A stretch of 64,000 bases of DNA from the NCBI GenBank assembly GCA_037577475.1, contig CM075206.1:11823401-11887400 (forward strand), in the 5' to 3' direction. Below are positions 1 through 12,000 of this stretch, in pieces. The position numbers and the translations under genes were made by a program. Numbering within the stretch: position 1 is the first letter of the stretch; each line of letters begins with the position of its first letter. Source of the stretch: Chaunax sp. Z400. Its lineage: Eukaryota; Chordata; Actinopteri; Lophiiformes; Chaunacidae. The notes beneath the pieces are model-generated. The model saw only the letters and a list, made by a program, of their open reading frames with translations, made no database searches and was not told the origin of the DNA.

Positions 1-838
1 AAAGAACTCTGCTTTCTATCCTCATCCCTATTGTCTTTTTTTTTTTATCTCCCACTACAAGCAGAACAGGTGACTCGTGTTGTAATTTTGGATATTGCAG
101 CTTTGATTGTTAGCAGAAGCTGGATAGAGGCAGTTATTGTGCAAACACAGTGTGGATGGCAGATAGTACAATCACTTGTGTTTATTTTCTAAGAATATCT
201 GCCATTCTCCCTCCAAGCACCATAACTGATTTAGCACAATCCTCTTCAGTAAAGCCAAACCCTCAGGCATGTTCTGGAGCTACTTCGAAAAGAGACACAC
301 TTGGTTTTTCTTTTCTTATTCATGCTGAGCCTAAATTCTCCATCTAGTATCTTGTCTGCCAGTTGTCTTTTACATCTGAAATTGATCGCTTTTCTCCCTG
401 CCTGTCTTCTTAGTGTGGCAACATACTCTCTACCTCTTCTCTACAAATAAGTTTTAATATATGTGCCTTCCTGGAAATATAGTACAGCAATTAAAACCTG
501 TACAACAAATCACTAAGCCAGTAGTGGAGTCAGGTCTGCAATGTAACAAGTTTTTCTTTGGATCCATCTACTAACAACAGTATGTTGATTGTTGTCCGGT
601 GACTTTTTCAAAGGTATCAATACTTTTCCAATACTGTTTAAGATAATACAATATCTGGTTTTGACAGTATGAAAAGCTAAGCTATAAAAGATGCAAGTAT
701 CCAATCAGACTTTAAAACCCAAGGCTGCACAGTTATTAAGATTATTAGAAATGTGTTGATTTGTGTTAATTGACTTTTTCTGTGCCAGCACTGCAGAATG
801 TTAATTATTCCATTTTGTGCATAAAGGACATGTTATTA
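1..838. other. noncoding stretch, nothing recognised
   Basis: AT-rich sequence with a short T run near position 40 and a pyrimidine-rich patch around 370-470. Open frames are short and show no recognisable protein motif. I see no RNA gene or repeat family here. Confidence 0.6.
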
Positions 839-1292
839 GCCACTTTCAGACAGGCGTTGCGCAACAGCACTGAAACAAATTCCATTCTGTGACCCCTTTG
901 GTGCGTTCAGACCAGCCCAAGGCGTCACAACGCCAACTCGGTGTGTGCGTTCACAGTTATGCCGGCGTTCCGCAACGTGACATACGACGCCACAGCGAGC
1001 ATGAAAGCTGATATATTTCACTATCTCCCCAGTTTGGCAGCCATTTTCTGTGCTTGTTCTTCAAAGAACGGACTTCCTGTTGACTGATCCTGATTTAACG
1101 ACGTCACAGCCGTTCTGCAATGCCGGGCACTTCATTCAGACGGATGCCTGTTTCGGCGCTGTTACTACCTCCCGAGGCGTCACAGAGGTGGAACAAACTG
1201 ACACCCCATTACGCTTTCATTGTGTTCAGACAGACGTCGGGGAGGAATAAAGGCGCAACAGGCCCGGAATGAAAACGCTGTCTGAATGGGGC
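839..1292. mobile_element. nonautonomous DNA transposon (MITE-like), class unknown
   Basis: A 454-bp block that is richer in G+C and CpG than its flanks and has imperfect terminal inverted repeats. The left end reads GCCACTTTCAGACAGGCGTT. The right end, reverse complemented, reads GCCCCATTCAGACAGCGTTT. The core TTCAGAC recurs at 845, 906, 1135 and 1225, and in reverse at 1280, which is the subterminal repeat pattern seen in many hAT-like nonautonomous elements. The flanking bases are TATTA on the left and TATTG on the right, a possible 5-bp target duplication with one change, but no class-defining duplication is clear. It carries no transposase frame. The boundaries rest on the inverted repeats; the superfamily is not determined. 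Confidence 0.55.
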
Positions 1293-4200
1293 TATTGAAA
1301 TAGCTATCAAGTATTGTTTTTTTGACTACCAGTACTGTATCAAAGTCTAAAATTCTGGAATCATTAACACTAGTGGTGACAACATACTTGCATTAATTAT
1401 ATCATAATAATATTCAACACTATTGTAAAATGGTTGTAAGCATGACAGCCTTCAGGTTAATTCCAAATCTGATCAAATCTGTTCTTCCTAAACTACTGTT
1501 GTTCAGTCAGTTTAATGAACCAGTTCCTTCCTCCTGCCCACACTCACAACACATTTAAATATTCACACAATACAACCGCTTCTCAAAAACTTTGTTAGTT
1601 TTTTAGTCAGCAGGTATACATCTCCCCCAAAATATGCATCTTTTGTTTTGAATAATTGTTGTAGCCTCCCCCCCTCCACCTCCTTTGGGCCAAGTTACTG
1701 GATGCATTATGTTAATTACATCGCCTTGAGGGGAATACACTTGTAATTCTGCTCATGTACAAGGAGAGCAAAGGCTAAATTTCTATACTCATTTTTTATG
1801 TTTATTAAGTGAGTTTTGCCGCATCAAGAGGAAAGAAGCACTGAGGTCAGAAAGTTTGTCTGCTCATCTCCAAAACACTGTCCATCACATCATGCAAATA
1901 CTTGTGCGCACACACAAACACAATAAACAAACCAACTGGGCTCCAGACAATAACCTGACTGCAGATCAGGAGGCTAACATGCACATTGTCTGTCGTTATA
2001 AGAAATCAATTGAGAGGCAGTCCGAGGTGAAACTACATTTACAGAGTATCGTGTTGCCCACAAGCCTCTTGTCTTTTTCATTCATTCCAATTTTTGGTTG
2101 CCTCTCCTTCCTTTTCTTTCTGTCTCTCTGAAAAGTATTTTTGCAGCCTGCGGTCAACAACCCACTCCAATAACAACTCCAGTTGGCTCTAACTCAAGAC
2201 TCCTCAACCTTTAAAGTTTTCTTAATTTTCACAATTGCTGATATGTCTTGTACACATATGTGTAGACCTTGTAAGCTGCAGTGCTGTACATATACTGCAA
2301 TATATCTGGCCTATCGCTGTGTGTGTGTGTGTTATATTATACCAATAGCAATACACAAGTTTGAATGACTGCATATACTGTAGTGTGTCCATGCATGTAT
2401 ACACATACATACAACAGATGGACAAGGTGAATTTGTATATTGTATGTTCTGCGGTGTATTACTTTGTCATGGATGTGTGACCAATGTGTGTGTGTGGGGG
2501 TTGTGTTTTCCTGGTCCCCTGCTGTTCACTTGTAATGGAGAACATGTGGTAATAACAGTGATCTATCACACTGATGCTTTGGCACTGCCACCACAGTGAG
2601 AGCAGAAGCTGCAACAGCATGGGACAGCAGAGATGACAAGAGATGGCAACAATAGAAAAACTATGGGCTGAGTCAAGCAAGGGGACAAATTTTCTCTTCC
2701 TCTCTTCTCCTTGAGGAGACCAAGAACAGTCTTTACGCATTTAGAAACTCAAGTCTCTAGTCTCTATACCTTCATTAGAGGATGTTGATTTGTGTTGAAG
2801 TCCAAAAGTAAACCCCAAGAACATGCTTCATCAAAGACATGCTGAATGAGGGATTGCACCACAGAGGACAGGCTAGTCCATGTGATGTCATGATTTTGAC
2901 TCTCTATAGTCAGATTGAAAATTGGCTATATCCATTGAGGAATCTGCAACAGGGCAGCTGAAAAGTACCCACAGAAAAATGTATTACTGCAGTCATTGAG
3001 ACAGCACACATAGTTATCAGTTCTGCTATTACATCTCCAGAGCTGGTCTGCCTCCCAATGAATTTGTATATCAACCAGAACTGTTTGAGAGTTACATGAA
3101 AATGCACTGCCATGCTTTTACCTGCAACAAAATGCCAACAGCAGGCTCCTTCCTTGCAAAAAACGTGAATATTTATCTTCATATGAACAAAGGCAAACAA
3201 AGAGCAAAGGAAAAACATTAAAGTTGCTTCTTCATATACAAATATTGAAAAAATTGCAATGAAAAAGTTAAAAAAAGGTATTACTGCACAAATTTTCATT
3301 GCAATTTGTTCAAACTGCAATTTACTGATGAAAGTCAAACACAAACAATATTGTTATTCTCAAACAGTAGTCGTAGCTTTTAGCTTCTACATATTTCTAC
3401 ATAATTATGCTTCCAGAAATGCATTGAATGCATTGAATATACAGTAAGTAGCATACTGTCAATTTTAATGCATCAATACCACACCTGCACCACCGAATCA
3501 TAATGCCAATAGCAGAGAGTGACAGCAGTGAAACCTCATCTTGTTCAAATGACAGACCTTTTTCATCAGAAATAAAATGAATTATGTCCCCTTGACCTGA
3601 CCTCTGCTTCAATAGAAACAAGAGAATGAAAAACAGAGACGCAGATTCAGTCTTAGTCTTATAGAAGTGGGTATGAAAGTATCGATGCAGAAGGACGTCT
3701 CTCTATCCAAGCATAACCTGAGTTAATGCAGTCCATTAAAGCATCATGTGCTTCATCCATTATGTCCATGAAGTCTGTAAACAGACTTAGAAAACCAACC
3801 TTATAGAGCCGGTCCTCATATCTTCAACCACATCCTTGCTCACCCTTGATTAATTTTTTATTCTGTCTATCAGAGCTCAAAATCTCTCTCATCTCTTGTA
3901 TGTCTTTGTCTATTAACTATCTCCATAAAGGGTATTTAATAATTGCTGTTGTCTCGCTGTTAGACATTTCTCATTTTCAAATTTTTTTTCCCCCTCTCAC
4001 ATCCCTGTAACCACCTCCTTTACGTGTCATCACAATGGCTGCTCAAGTCTTTATCACCTTTTGAACCAGTCATTTTGTCACATCATTACTCCCTGATGTT
4101 TTCCTCTAGACTCTTATCCCCCTCCTTTCCACACGTCCCTCGACACAAACAGTCGACTGCAGAGATTTTTTTTTAAAAACACACAAAAAACGTGTCAAAT

Positions 4201-4429
4201 TAAAACTGAAGCAAGTGTGAAGCTGTCAATTTTATTATGAACATGTTATTTAAAAAAAATAGATACATATAAAATAACTGCTGAGATTGTCAAGAGTCTC
4301 TCACAGTATTACTGTTACTGTAGTGTGGGTTTTATTTATAATGTGTGCTGTCAAATGTCTAGCAGGAGAGTCAACGTCCTGAACCCAAACGTCCCACAGT
4401 GATTTTTAAAAACGTTCACCAAAGTTATT
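1293..4429. other. noncoding stretch
   Basis: AT-rich, gene-free sequence. It holds a short GT run near 2320-2332, several A and T runs, and at about 1296-1372 a diffuse 'attgaaatagctatcaag ... ctgtatcaaagtc' stretch that may be a decayed interspersed repeat. A 144-codon open frame on the minus strand (2910-3344) has no domain and biased hydrophobic composition, and I regard it as chance. Confidence 0.55.
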
Positions 4430-4740
4430 CATGGCTTTGTAATAATGGTGCTTTCATCACGCTGTGATGCGTACGACACCACTGACATCACGTTGTTTAT
4501 TTCTAGCTAGGGAATGTTGCGGTTGGTTCTTTTTTCCTAGATTAAGCGTCGGGCGGACATTTCTTCTCAGAGGGTGGGATGGAAATGTAAGCACTTCAAG
4601 CTCAGAATAGCTGCAGCGCGCATTGGGCCATTGTTGTGTTCTTCGCTTGCAAAATACATTTCGAGGCTCAGGTGTCCGACCAATTAAAGTCAAGTAAACT
4701 CTGGAGCAGGGGCGCTCTATGAGCTACATGCGGACTATTA
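4430..4740. other. CpG-richer patch of unknown nature
   Basis: CpG dinucleotides are clearly denser here than in the flanking 2 kb (for example cacgctgtgatgcgtacgac, gcgtcgggcgg, gcagcgcgcattgg). A 78-codon minus-strand frame (4457-4693) covers most of it but matches no family I know. It could be a young or DNA-transposon-derived insertion, an orphan CpG island, or a decayed exon. No terminal repeats were found. Confidence 0.3.
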
Positions 4741-6244
4741 TCTGTTGGGTTCTTGGTGAAGATGGAAATAGCACAGAGGGTTGCAATAGAACTGCTTTTA
4801 TCCTCCTGCTTTCATTTACAATAATCTTTAAACATACTGTAGTCGACTGGATCCACACAGAGAAGCATGTTGTGGTCTGAAAACTGAGGGGTTTTAAACA
4901 TAACATTGTACTCACCACCGAAGATGTAGACTCTAGGGATGGGTGTTGATTGAGGTAAGAAGCATAAGCCTGCAAGCCTGTTCTTTTGAAAGCAAAATAA
5001 ACCTTTCTGTGCTTCATTCTGAGCTGCATGGAAATCTACACAACAAAGAGATTCAAGTATTCAGCTCGACCTAAAGGTTGAACTTGTTTGAGAGATAGCT
5101 CAGGTTTGTTTGGGCATTTTTCAAAACGCAAACATTTTAACATTTAGAAGATTAACAATGAGTGCATTTCATTCATGTGTGTTCTAATGCTAAGGCCCTG
5201 CTATCGCGCATGCCTTGGTGGGAAACTAATATGGAATTATCTGTAAAACTGCCACTGAAACTGTTAAGGATGCTTTTGTCTGCCAATTTAATAAAAGCAT
5301 AAATAAAGTGAATTACCCCATATTTATAGGAATATTTTTTTTACATTGCTTACATGGTGATTACTAAGGGTCCTGATGATTTTCTTTTTTAATTCTGGCT
5401 AATTTTTGCAGATTGGTGTAATTTTATATTTATAAAACAACATAAGGCTGGATTACAAAACTTTCAAAAGGAATATGATCACACAGGAGCCCTTGTTTGA
5501 ATGGCACAATGCCACTGTAACTTTGGGTGGCACACCACAGTAAGATGCTGACATAGAGTCTGGGTGTTCTGGCACTGTCATCTGTGCTCACTGCACCTGC
5601 AGGTTATCGCTCTGGTCTTGTCTGCTCTCCCTCCTGGCTATCCAAATAAGAAAATGACCTTCCAAATCCAGTCATAAATGCAGAGTCACTCTTTTCTATG
5701 CAACAGAGTCTGGCTGCAGTCTCATCTTTTATTCAAAAATAACCTTATAACCACCTCTCCCCATTTAATCATACTCCCTCTTATCACACTATGTGAACAT
5801 ACTGTATAAATCTCCAGTATTTCTGCGTCGAGGTATTTCTTACCGTCCCCACCTTGGTTTATATCATCATCCTTTAAATTAATCCTTCAAAATCAAAAAA
5901 GTAAAATGATACCAACACCTAATCTCAGTAAAACCCCAACCAACCAATTTTAAAATTGAAAGTTAAAGTTAACAATTCACTTCTACCCAATGAATGAGTT
6001 TAATCGGAAATGTACGTGAAATACATTATATTTGTCTAATAAATTTAGGTTCAACTTTCCTTAATAAATGAATATTATACCTCAGAATTAGCCTATTATT
6101 TGCCCCCTCTCCCATTATGTTCTAATGCTCTTTAATTGTCGTAGGAAACAGAAACTATACATGAACAGACTCTTACCTTGTCCAGTCCCCACGCCTTACT
6201 AACCCTCATCAACCTTGATTTTACCCTATTTCTTACTTTCTCTT

Positions 6245-6245
<1 letters not shown>
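4741..6245. other. noncoding stretch, nothing recognised
   Basis: AT-rich, with short T runs and no coding or transposon signal that I can identify. Confidence 0.6.

Positions 6246-6283
<38 letters not shown>
6246..6283 (+). repeat. (CT)n microsatellite
   Basis: About 19 uninterrupted CT dinucleotides. The array opens the long pyrimidine-rich frame at 6215-6865 (it encodes Ser-Leu repeats), which explains why several overlapping frames look long here. Confidence 0.95.
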
Positions 6284-6286
<3 letters not shown>

Positions 6287-8893
6287 CCTTTTTGGTCTCT
6301 TGAACTCTTCAAACTCTGTAAATCGCTAATGGTAGCAACAGCCTTGAGCAGAATTCCCAATGACAGAACTAATGAGAGGACCGCTGCAACGATAGCATAT
6401 GTCGGTGTCAGCGCAGCTGTATTTGCATTATGCATTATGTACTCATATTTGTGCTTCGACAGTCTTTTGCGCTACCTGTGTGTCTTCTCCTCTCAAGCGG
6501 AGCCTCTTACCATGTTTTTTTTTTTTAACTCTCCGTCTCTTTCTTTTCCTTCCTCCTTTCCTCTGTCCTTCATCCCCGAACAAGGTGATGCATCTAATGA
6601 AGTGCAAATGCTGCCCAAGGAGAATGACGACGATTACCTGCTGCACTCATCATCTCTCTCACTGTCTTTCGCCTTGCACCTGCTGCACCCTCTCTGCAGC
6701 TACACCACCGCCTTCATTCTTTCCGGATGTCATTCCCTCTTTCACCTCCTCATCCCTAATGCCACCTTCCACCAGCTGTTGGCGTCTCCTAATAGCTGTC
6801 GTGTTGATGTGGACGGACTAGGGACCTTTTATCTCATACCTTTCAAATGTGGCTCATTAAAGTAGAGGGTGGGGTAGGGGTGGGAAAGGTGACAGAACTC
6901 TGCATCAAGCTACTCCATTTGCCTGTTTTTTTCTGACAAGCCGATGTCAAAGAACGTCCCTACAAGGTGGTCATAAATGTATAATGGCATTAAGATGTTC
7001 CTGATCTCTACAAGCTCAAGGTGTTGCACGGTACATTTTAGACATAATTGAGACGAGGTGATAATTCAAATTAACTTGAGGAAACTGAATCGAAGCCAAG
7101 GGTGGGCACAAGTAAAACTAATACATATTCTCTGAAGAGCCTGACAACACAGTCACATTTACAGGAACACACAAAGATGTGTGCCAAAGGACATTCACAT
7201 TCACAGATGTGACAACAACATACACTCCCACACACATCTGCCATTACAAACATATAAGGCCATCTCTTTAATGCTTTTCAAAGAAACTCGCAGTTCCTTC
7301 TGAAAGACCAGCAACAGACAATAGAGCAAAGCAGTAGGAATCACACACATATATCAAGACACACAAAGGCCAGTCCAGATCTTGAAACTGCAATTTAACA
7401 CCAACATGTCCTTTGTGCTGGACATGTAGAACTCAAAATGTATGCTGTTCAGTGTTCACATCACACAAGGTCTCAAACAATGTTGCACGAATACAACCTA
7501 AGCCACACTGTGACAGACTAAAGGAATGATGAAAAGAGGACAAGAAAATAAAGAGAAAAGGTGCATGAAAGACAGAGAGAGAGATGAGAGAAGAGTGAAA
7601 GAGCCTGCTGGGGTTTATTTACACATCTTACAAGTGAACCGTGAAAAACCTAACCAGGGACACCTTCCTCAAAATAAACCAGCTGCCAACTCCCACACTA
7701 CCACACAGAAAAGTGACACTACAACACACCCCAGAAAAAAGCAGCTGTTTCCCAGACTTCTGATAGGGGTAATAAGGTGTTTCATCCCTACTCTGTAGCC
7801 ATTTTAACAAAAGCAGGAGAAAGAAGGTGCATGGAAGCTTAATGTCATTGGCAGGGTGCCACTGTGTGGATACACAAATGTTAGCTTCTGGCTAAATCCA
7901 AAGAAAACCAAGGTAAAGACAACAGCAAGAACAAAACAAACAAATCAAAAACAACAATGTTGATGTAATCAGTTTATTTGTTACTAAAGACAAATAATAT
8001 GAATAGTAATATTTTCTAAGAAGGGTAAGTCGGCCTCTATTGTAAAAACAGATCCCTTAGCCAGTGTCAAAAGTCAAAAACAGTGTAGAGTTTGAGGAGT
8101 TAATAAAATTGTTCTCATTAAGAAATTGAAAATGCAAAAAAAACAACAACAAAAAACCCTGGTGAGTGCAAACCAACATTCACATTAAAAACAAGAGACT
8201 TACCTGTTGATGTCAGTCAGCAGGGAGCATGCGGAGAAAAACAGAGATTTCATTTAGGGGAAAATAACAAAAACACAAACTATCACATTAATCTGAACAC
8301 ATCACACATCATAATTCATTATTATGGCACTTAATTACTCTGATTCCATATGTCCTGAGTATTCACACCGATATTTATCTTCCAAACGTCTGAGTGCTTT
8401 GACAGAAATGGCAATAATGTAGTTCATCATCACACTTTTTCCCTCAGGTTTACACCTCATTTGATTTATCGCACAAACAACCAGAACAACGTGCTTTAAA
8501 AAAAAAAAAAAAATTCCCACCTCAATTTTCAGTCTGAAGGCTTTTGCTGTAGAGAAGCAGCCCATTTACTTGTCAGTGTTATAAAGTACTCCATTAAATG
8601 CGGGTGACTGGTTAAAGATTTCAAGTGTCAGGGACAAGGTTAACCATGTGCTGTTATTCACTGGTGCTGGTTTACTCTGACACTACTGACCCTGTTTAAC
8701 CACATAAAGATCTATTACAACACTTTCACTTCACACTTCAACTGCCTTTACCATTAAATGTACTCAGCACTGCACTGGCTGGTATCCTATCAAAGTTATG
8801 TTCACTCCAAGCACACTTGTATTCTCTGTCTTTACTATCTGTGCTTAAATCTCTTAATTGGTGAAAATTGGGATTTTTTTTTTTCTGAAGCAG
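6284..8893. other. noncoding, with a pyrimidine-rich block and A run
   Basis: Positions 6480-6760 are strongly C+T-rich on the + strand and lack stops in more than one frame. The rest is AT-rich, with CA-rich words near 7180-7240 and an A16 run at 8498-8513. No gene or transposon is recognised. Confidence 0.5.
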
Positions 8894-9044
8894 GGTTGAC
8901 TGAACGTGCCATGAAAGTTCAGAACTTGGACCAACATTCTGTGTCCCACAATCAACAAAGAGATCAACTTCCAAAATGGATGATCTAAATCTTACAAAGC
9001 CTTCCAAGTCGGACGAACCAGAGGTTATTCCTTTCAAGACTCAG
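8894..9044 (+). CDS. candidate 5' coding exon of an unidentified gene
   Basis: The coding part would be 8976-9044. The ATG sits in a fair Kozak context (aaaATGG) and is followed by 23 codons beginning MDDLNLTKPSKS and ending in Phe-Lys-Thr-Gln. The frame then meets CAG|GTATGT, a near-consensus splice donor at 9044/9045. A T-rich tract (T11) followed by CTGAAGCAG gives a plausible acceptor at 8893/8894, and an in-frame TGA at 8901 closes the frame upstream, as expected for a 5'UTR/start exon. The peptide is acidic and polar with no signal peptide. I do not recognise the protein. No second exon in the window can be joined to it with confidence, so a chance arrangement remains possible. If real, the gene is on the + strand with a very long first coding intron. 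Confidence 0.3.
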
Positions 9045-12000
9045 GTATGTAAACGTTTTCAAGAATATTCCGTTCAATGCACGCACAAATGCTGAAGATT
9101 TATCATAATATTGATCACTCTGTCAATAGGAGTTATTCACAATGCAACTATGGTTGCATTAATTTATCTACATCATTGTTGTGTTTGTTGTTGACAGATT
9201 TTCTAAAACAATTCAATAGCCATAAGATTTTTTCTGTAATTTCTGCTCACTAAAGACAAGTCTTAATTAGAGGTGTATCTGATTAGCCAAACAAAAAGCA
9301 TACAAACACAACCCTCTATCTTGCACAAAGACAACAACAAAAAAGAAAAAAGAAGAAACAGACAGTGGACACACTCAAGTATAGGCCAGGCTGCTGGAAG
9401 CAATCATAACCTGAGGCGCCAGATGGTTTCTCACACAGAACCATCTGATGAGTCGTCCTTGGAAGCTGTTTGGAAAAGGGCAGGCACTTTAAAAAAAACA
9501 CTTGGCATGTGATTGGATAAACCATATGTCCATCAACCAAAGAGATGTATAAAACCTGTGATGTAGCAAATCATTCTTTGCTCTTCATTCCATGAAGAAA
9601 TACTTATTGATTTAGCAGCATCTATGCTAACTGCATAATTTGGCCAAAAGGATATAACTAAAACCCTGCTGAAATGGGCTGTTGTGGAATCTTGTGAATC
9701 CAGTTTCCTCACAAGCTAAGAGAAATCAGCGTACGGCAGTCACAGAATGTGTTCATATGCAGTGCAGTGATGCGATTACCATAAAACCTAGCATTACATG
9801 CACCCGGTCAACCCACTGCCATATTTGTTGGTATAAGCCTGGTATATATTTAAAGTTGGTTTTGGGGGTATATTTTGTGTTTATTTCAAATAGATTTTGG
9901 ATTAAATTATTTTGGTAATAGTCAATGAAAATGTATTTCTTCACAGCTGCTGCTGCCACCACAATCATTTTCATGTTAACCCAGCTCAAATTTAGGTATG
10001 TTACCCTGGTTTCTCTTTATCCCTTATGCCAATTAAGAAAGTTCAGGTTTCTAATGTACATGATGTTTGATAACTGAAGTCAGGTTATTGTACAGAAGGC
10101 TAACAACAATCAATCACTCAATCACAGACGCCTTTCACATCTCTCTTAGCCATCTGCTAATCTGTCAGATTTTGACTGATGCCATTACATGCACAGACAT
10201 GAGGATATACTTGTAGCACATACTGTATAGCCAGTCCTCACAAAGTCATATAATGACACTGAAAAGACTGCAAAATCTACGCGGTGTGAGGCACGCATTG
10301 AAAACATGGGAGACCAAAATGAATAATGATCATTTTAATCAAACCAACTGTCTTGACTTTGCTGAGGCAACGTTGGTCTCTTTAGTTATCTATACTACAT
10401 ATTTTCATTTTTTCCCCCCTTAACATTACTTTAAACTCTGGTATGATAAACTGTCGATATAGCCTTCAGTAGTGTTGCATCATGTATAGATTCTCACAAT
10501 CAAGTTTAGGGTTATGAACTAAGCCAAGGTTAAACTTATTTGTTTTTAAATGAAAAAGAAAGGAAATACTGCCTCCAAGGGAGAATCAGGCTCTGTGGTT
10601 GAGGAGGCAGGTCTCTCTCAGGATGTGTCCTATTACTTTTGCTGACGATGTGTCCTCAGGCCCTGAGGAGTCGGACAAAGACTGAGTCACCCGCGGAAAA
10701 TACCTGGGAGTGGCAAGGGCAGCAAGGTCAGCTTCTCTCTGACCTGAAAAATGCTACAGCATCTCCATATGCAACAGCGACGCTATTTTGCATGTATCAA
10801 AGAGCAAGGCATATACACCATGTCACAGCTACTGACCTGCCACACTGTGGGTCTGCTCTGTTTCAGTGCACTGGTGCACCACTTAACACAGCGAAGGCTG
10901 GGAAAACTGTTCAAATGGAATGTAATCTGTCAGCCAGCGGCAAAAAGCACATAATTGTCAGCTAACGAAAACAACAGTGTTGGCCTGCAGTGCAAAAGCC
11001 AGAGTAGTATTATTGCAGGGACAAGCTCTGTCTTATTAATCTCCCTTGACTTGTTTGTGTTTGTATCAGTCATGTGGTTGAGACAGGCGTACACGCCTCT
11101 TTCACTGCTTGTAATGAATAGTGCACCTGCCCTATGCACTGCCTGAGACGTCTTTAAAGTGGTGCGCAGACACCACCTACACTGGCATCATAGGCCGGCG
11201 CACCATGGTAATGGTGCTGACCCTGGGAAAATCACAACCAGTGGGTCAACCAATCAAACGGGAGTTCTTTCCTTCCTAAGGGACCAGTTCGACAGATAAC
11301 ACCCTCTGGAATAGCATTCCTTTCAGGCAATACTTGTACCGTCCATTGATTTAATCCAAAGTAAAAGTAAGTATGTTTCATTCACCTGAGAATAAAGTGC
11401 AACAAGCTACAAGGATAACTTCTCATGCACCAAAATAATCATCATTCTGAGAGAACATCACCATCATTGACGAAAATGAACGCTCCATTGCCAAACAAAC
11501 TGCGCATCCGCCTCAACTCCTCTACATGTTGTGTCATTCAGGGTTAACAGCTCAGCAAATACGGAATTCAAAGTCATTTCGTGAACTGAATCTCTTGAGC
11601 GAGCGGTGATCCCTTAACGGTATCCGTCTTTGTTGAAACACATCTAATAACCTTCACGTGTAACGAGTTTTGGCCTAACAGCTTGCCATCTTGTCACAGA
11701 TTTATTGCATATGGAAGCTCTAAAGCTTTGATGAGGTAGAAACGACCGAACAGACAGGAGTAAGAGTGACAGTTTATGGGATAAGCGCCATGTTCAACGG
11801 ATGACAGAGTTTGAAAACTGCCCGGTAACACCCCATCTCACCTTTTCCATGCTATGCTTCCCTCTCTGCCCTTGGCAAGAGAGACTCAGTTTGACAGGGA
11901 ATAGATGGATACTATAGATAAATGGATGGAAAGAGAAAGTGATAGAGGGATAAGCATGGGGCCCGACCTCTGATTGCCAATGCTGCGTCAGCCATTGACT

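Noticed and set aside
2910..3344. 144-codon hydrophobic minus-strand frame
   Set aside because: AT-rich DNA gives Phe/Ile/Leu-rich chance frames. No motif, promoter or splice evidence.
6215..6865. 216-codon open frame, the longest non-array frame on the + strand
   Set aside because: It begins in a CT array (Ser-Leu repeats) and runs through pyrimidine-rich DNA that is also open in other frames. No domain, no clear splice sites, and composition follows the low-complexity bias.
10639..10965. Possible exon at 10661-10727 between TCCTCAG and AAGGTCAGC
   Set aside because: Acceptor lacks a pyrimidine tract, donor is weak, and the peptide is unfamiliar; too little to call.
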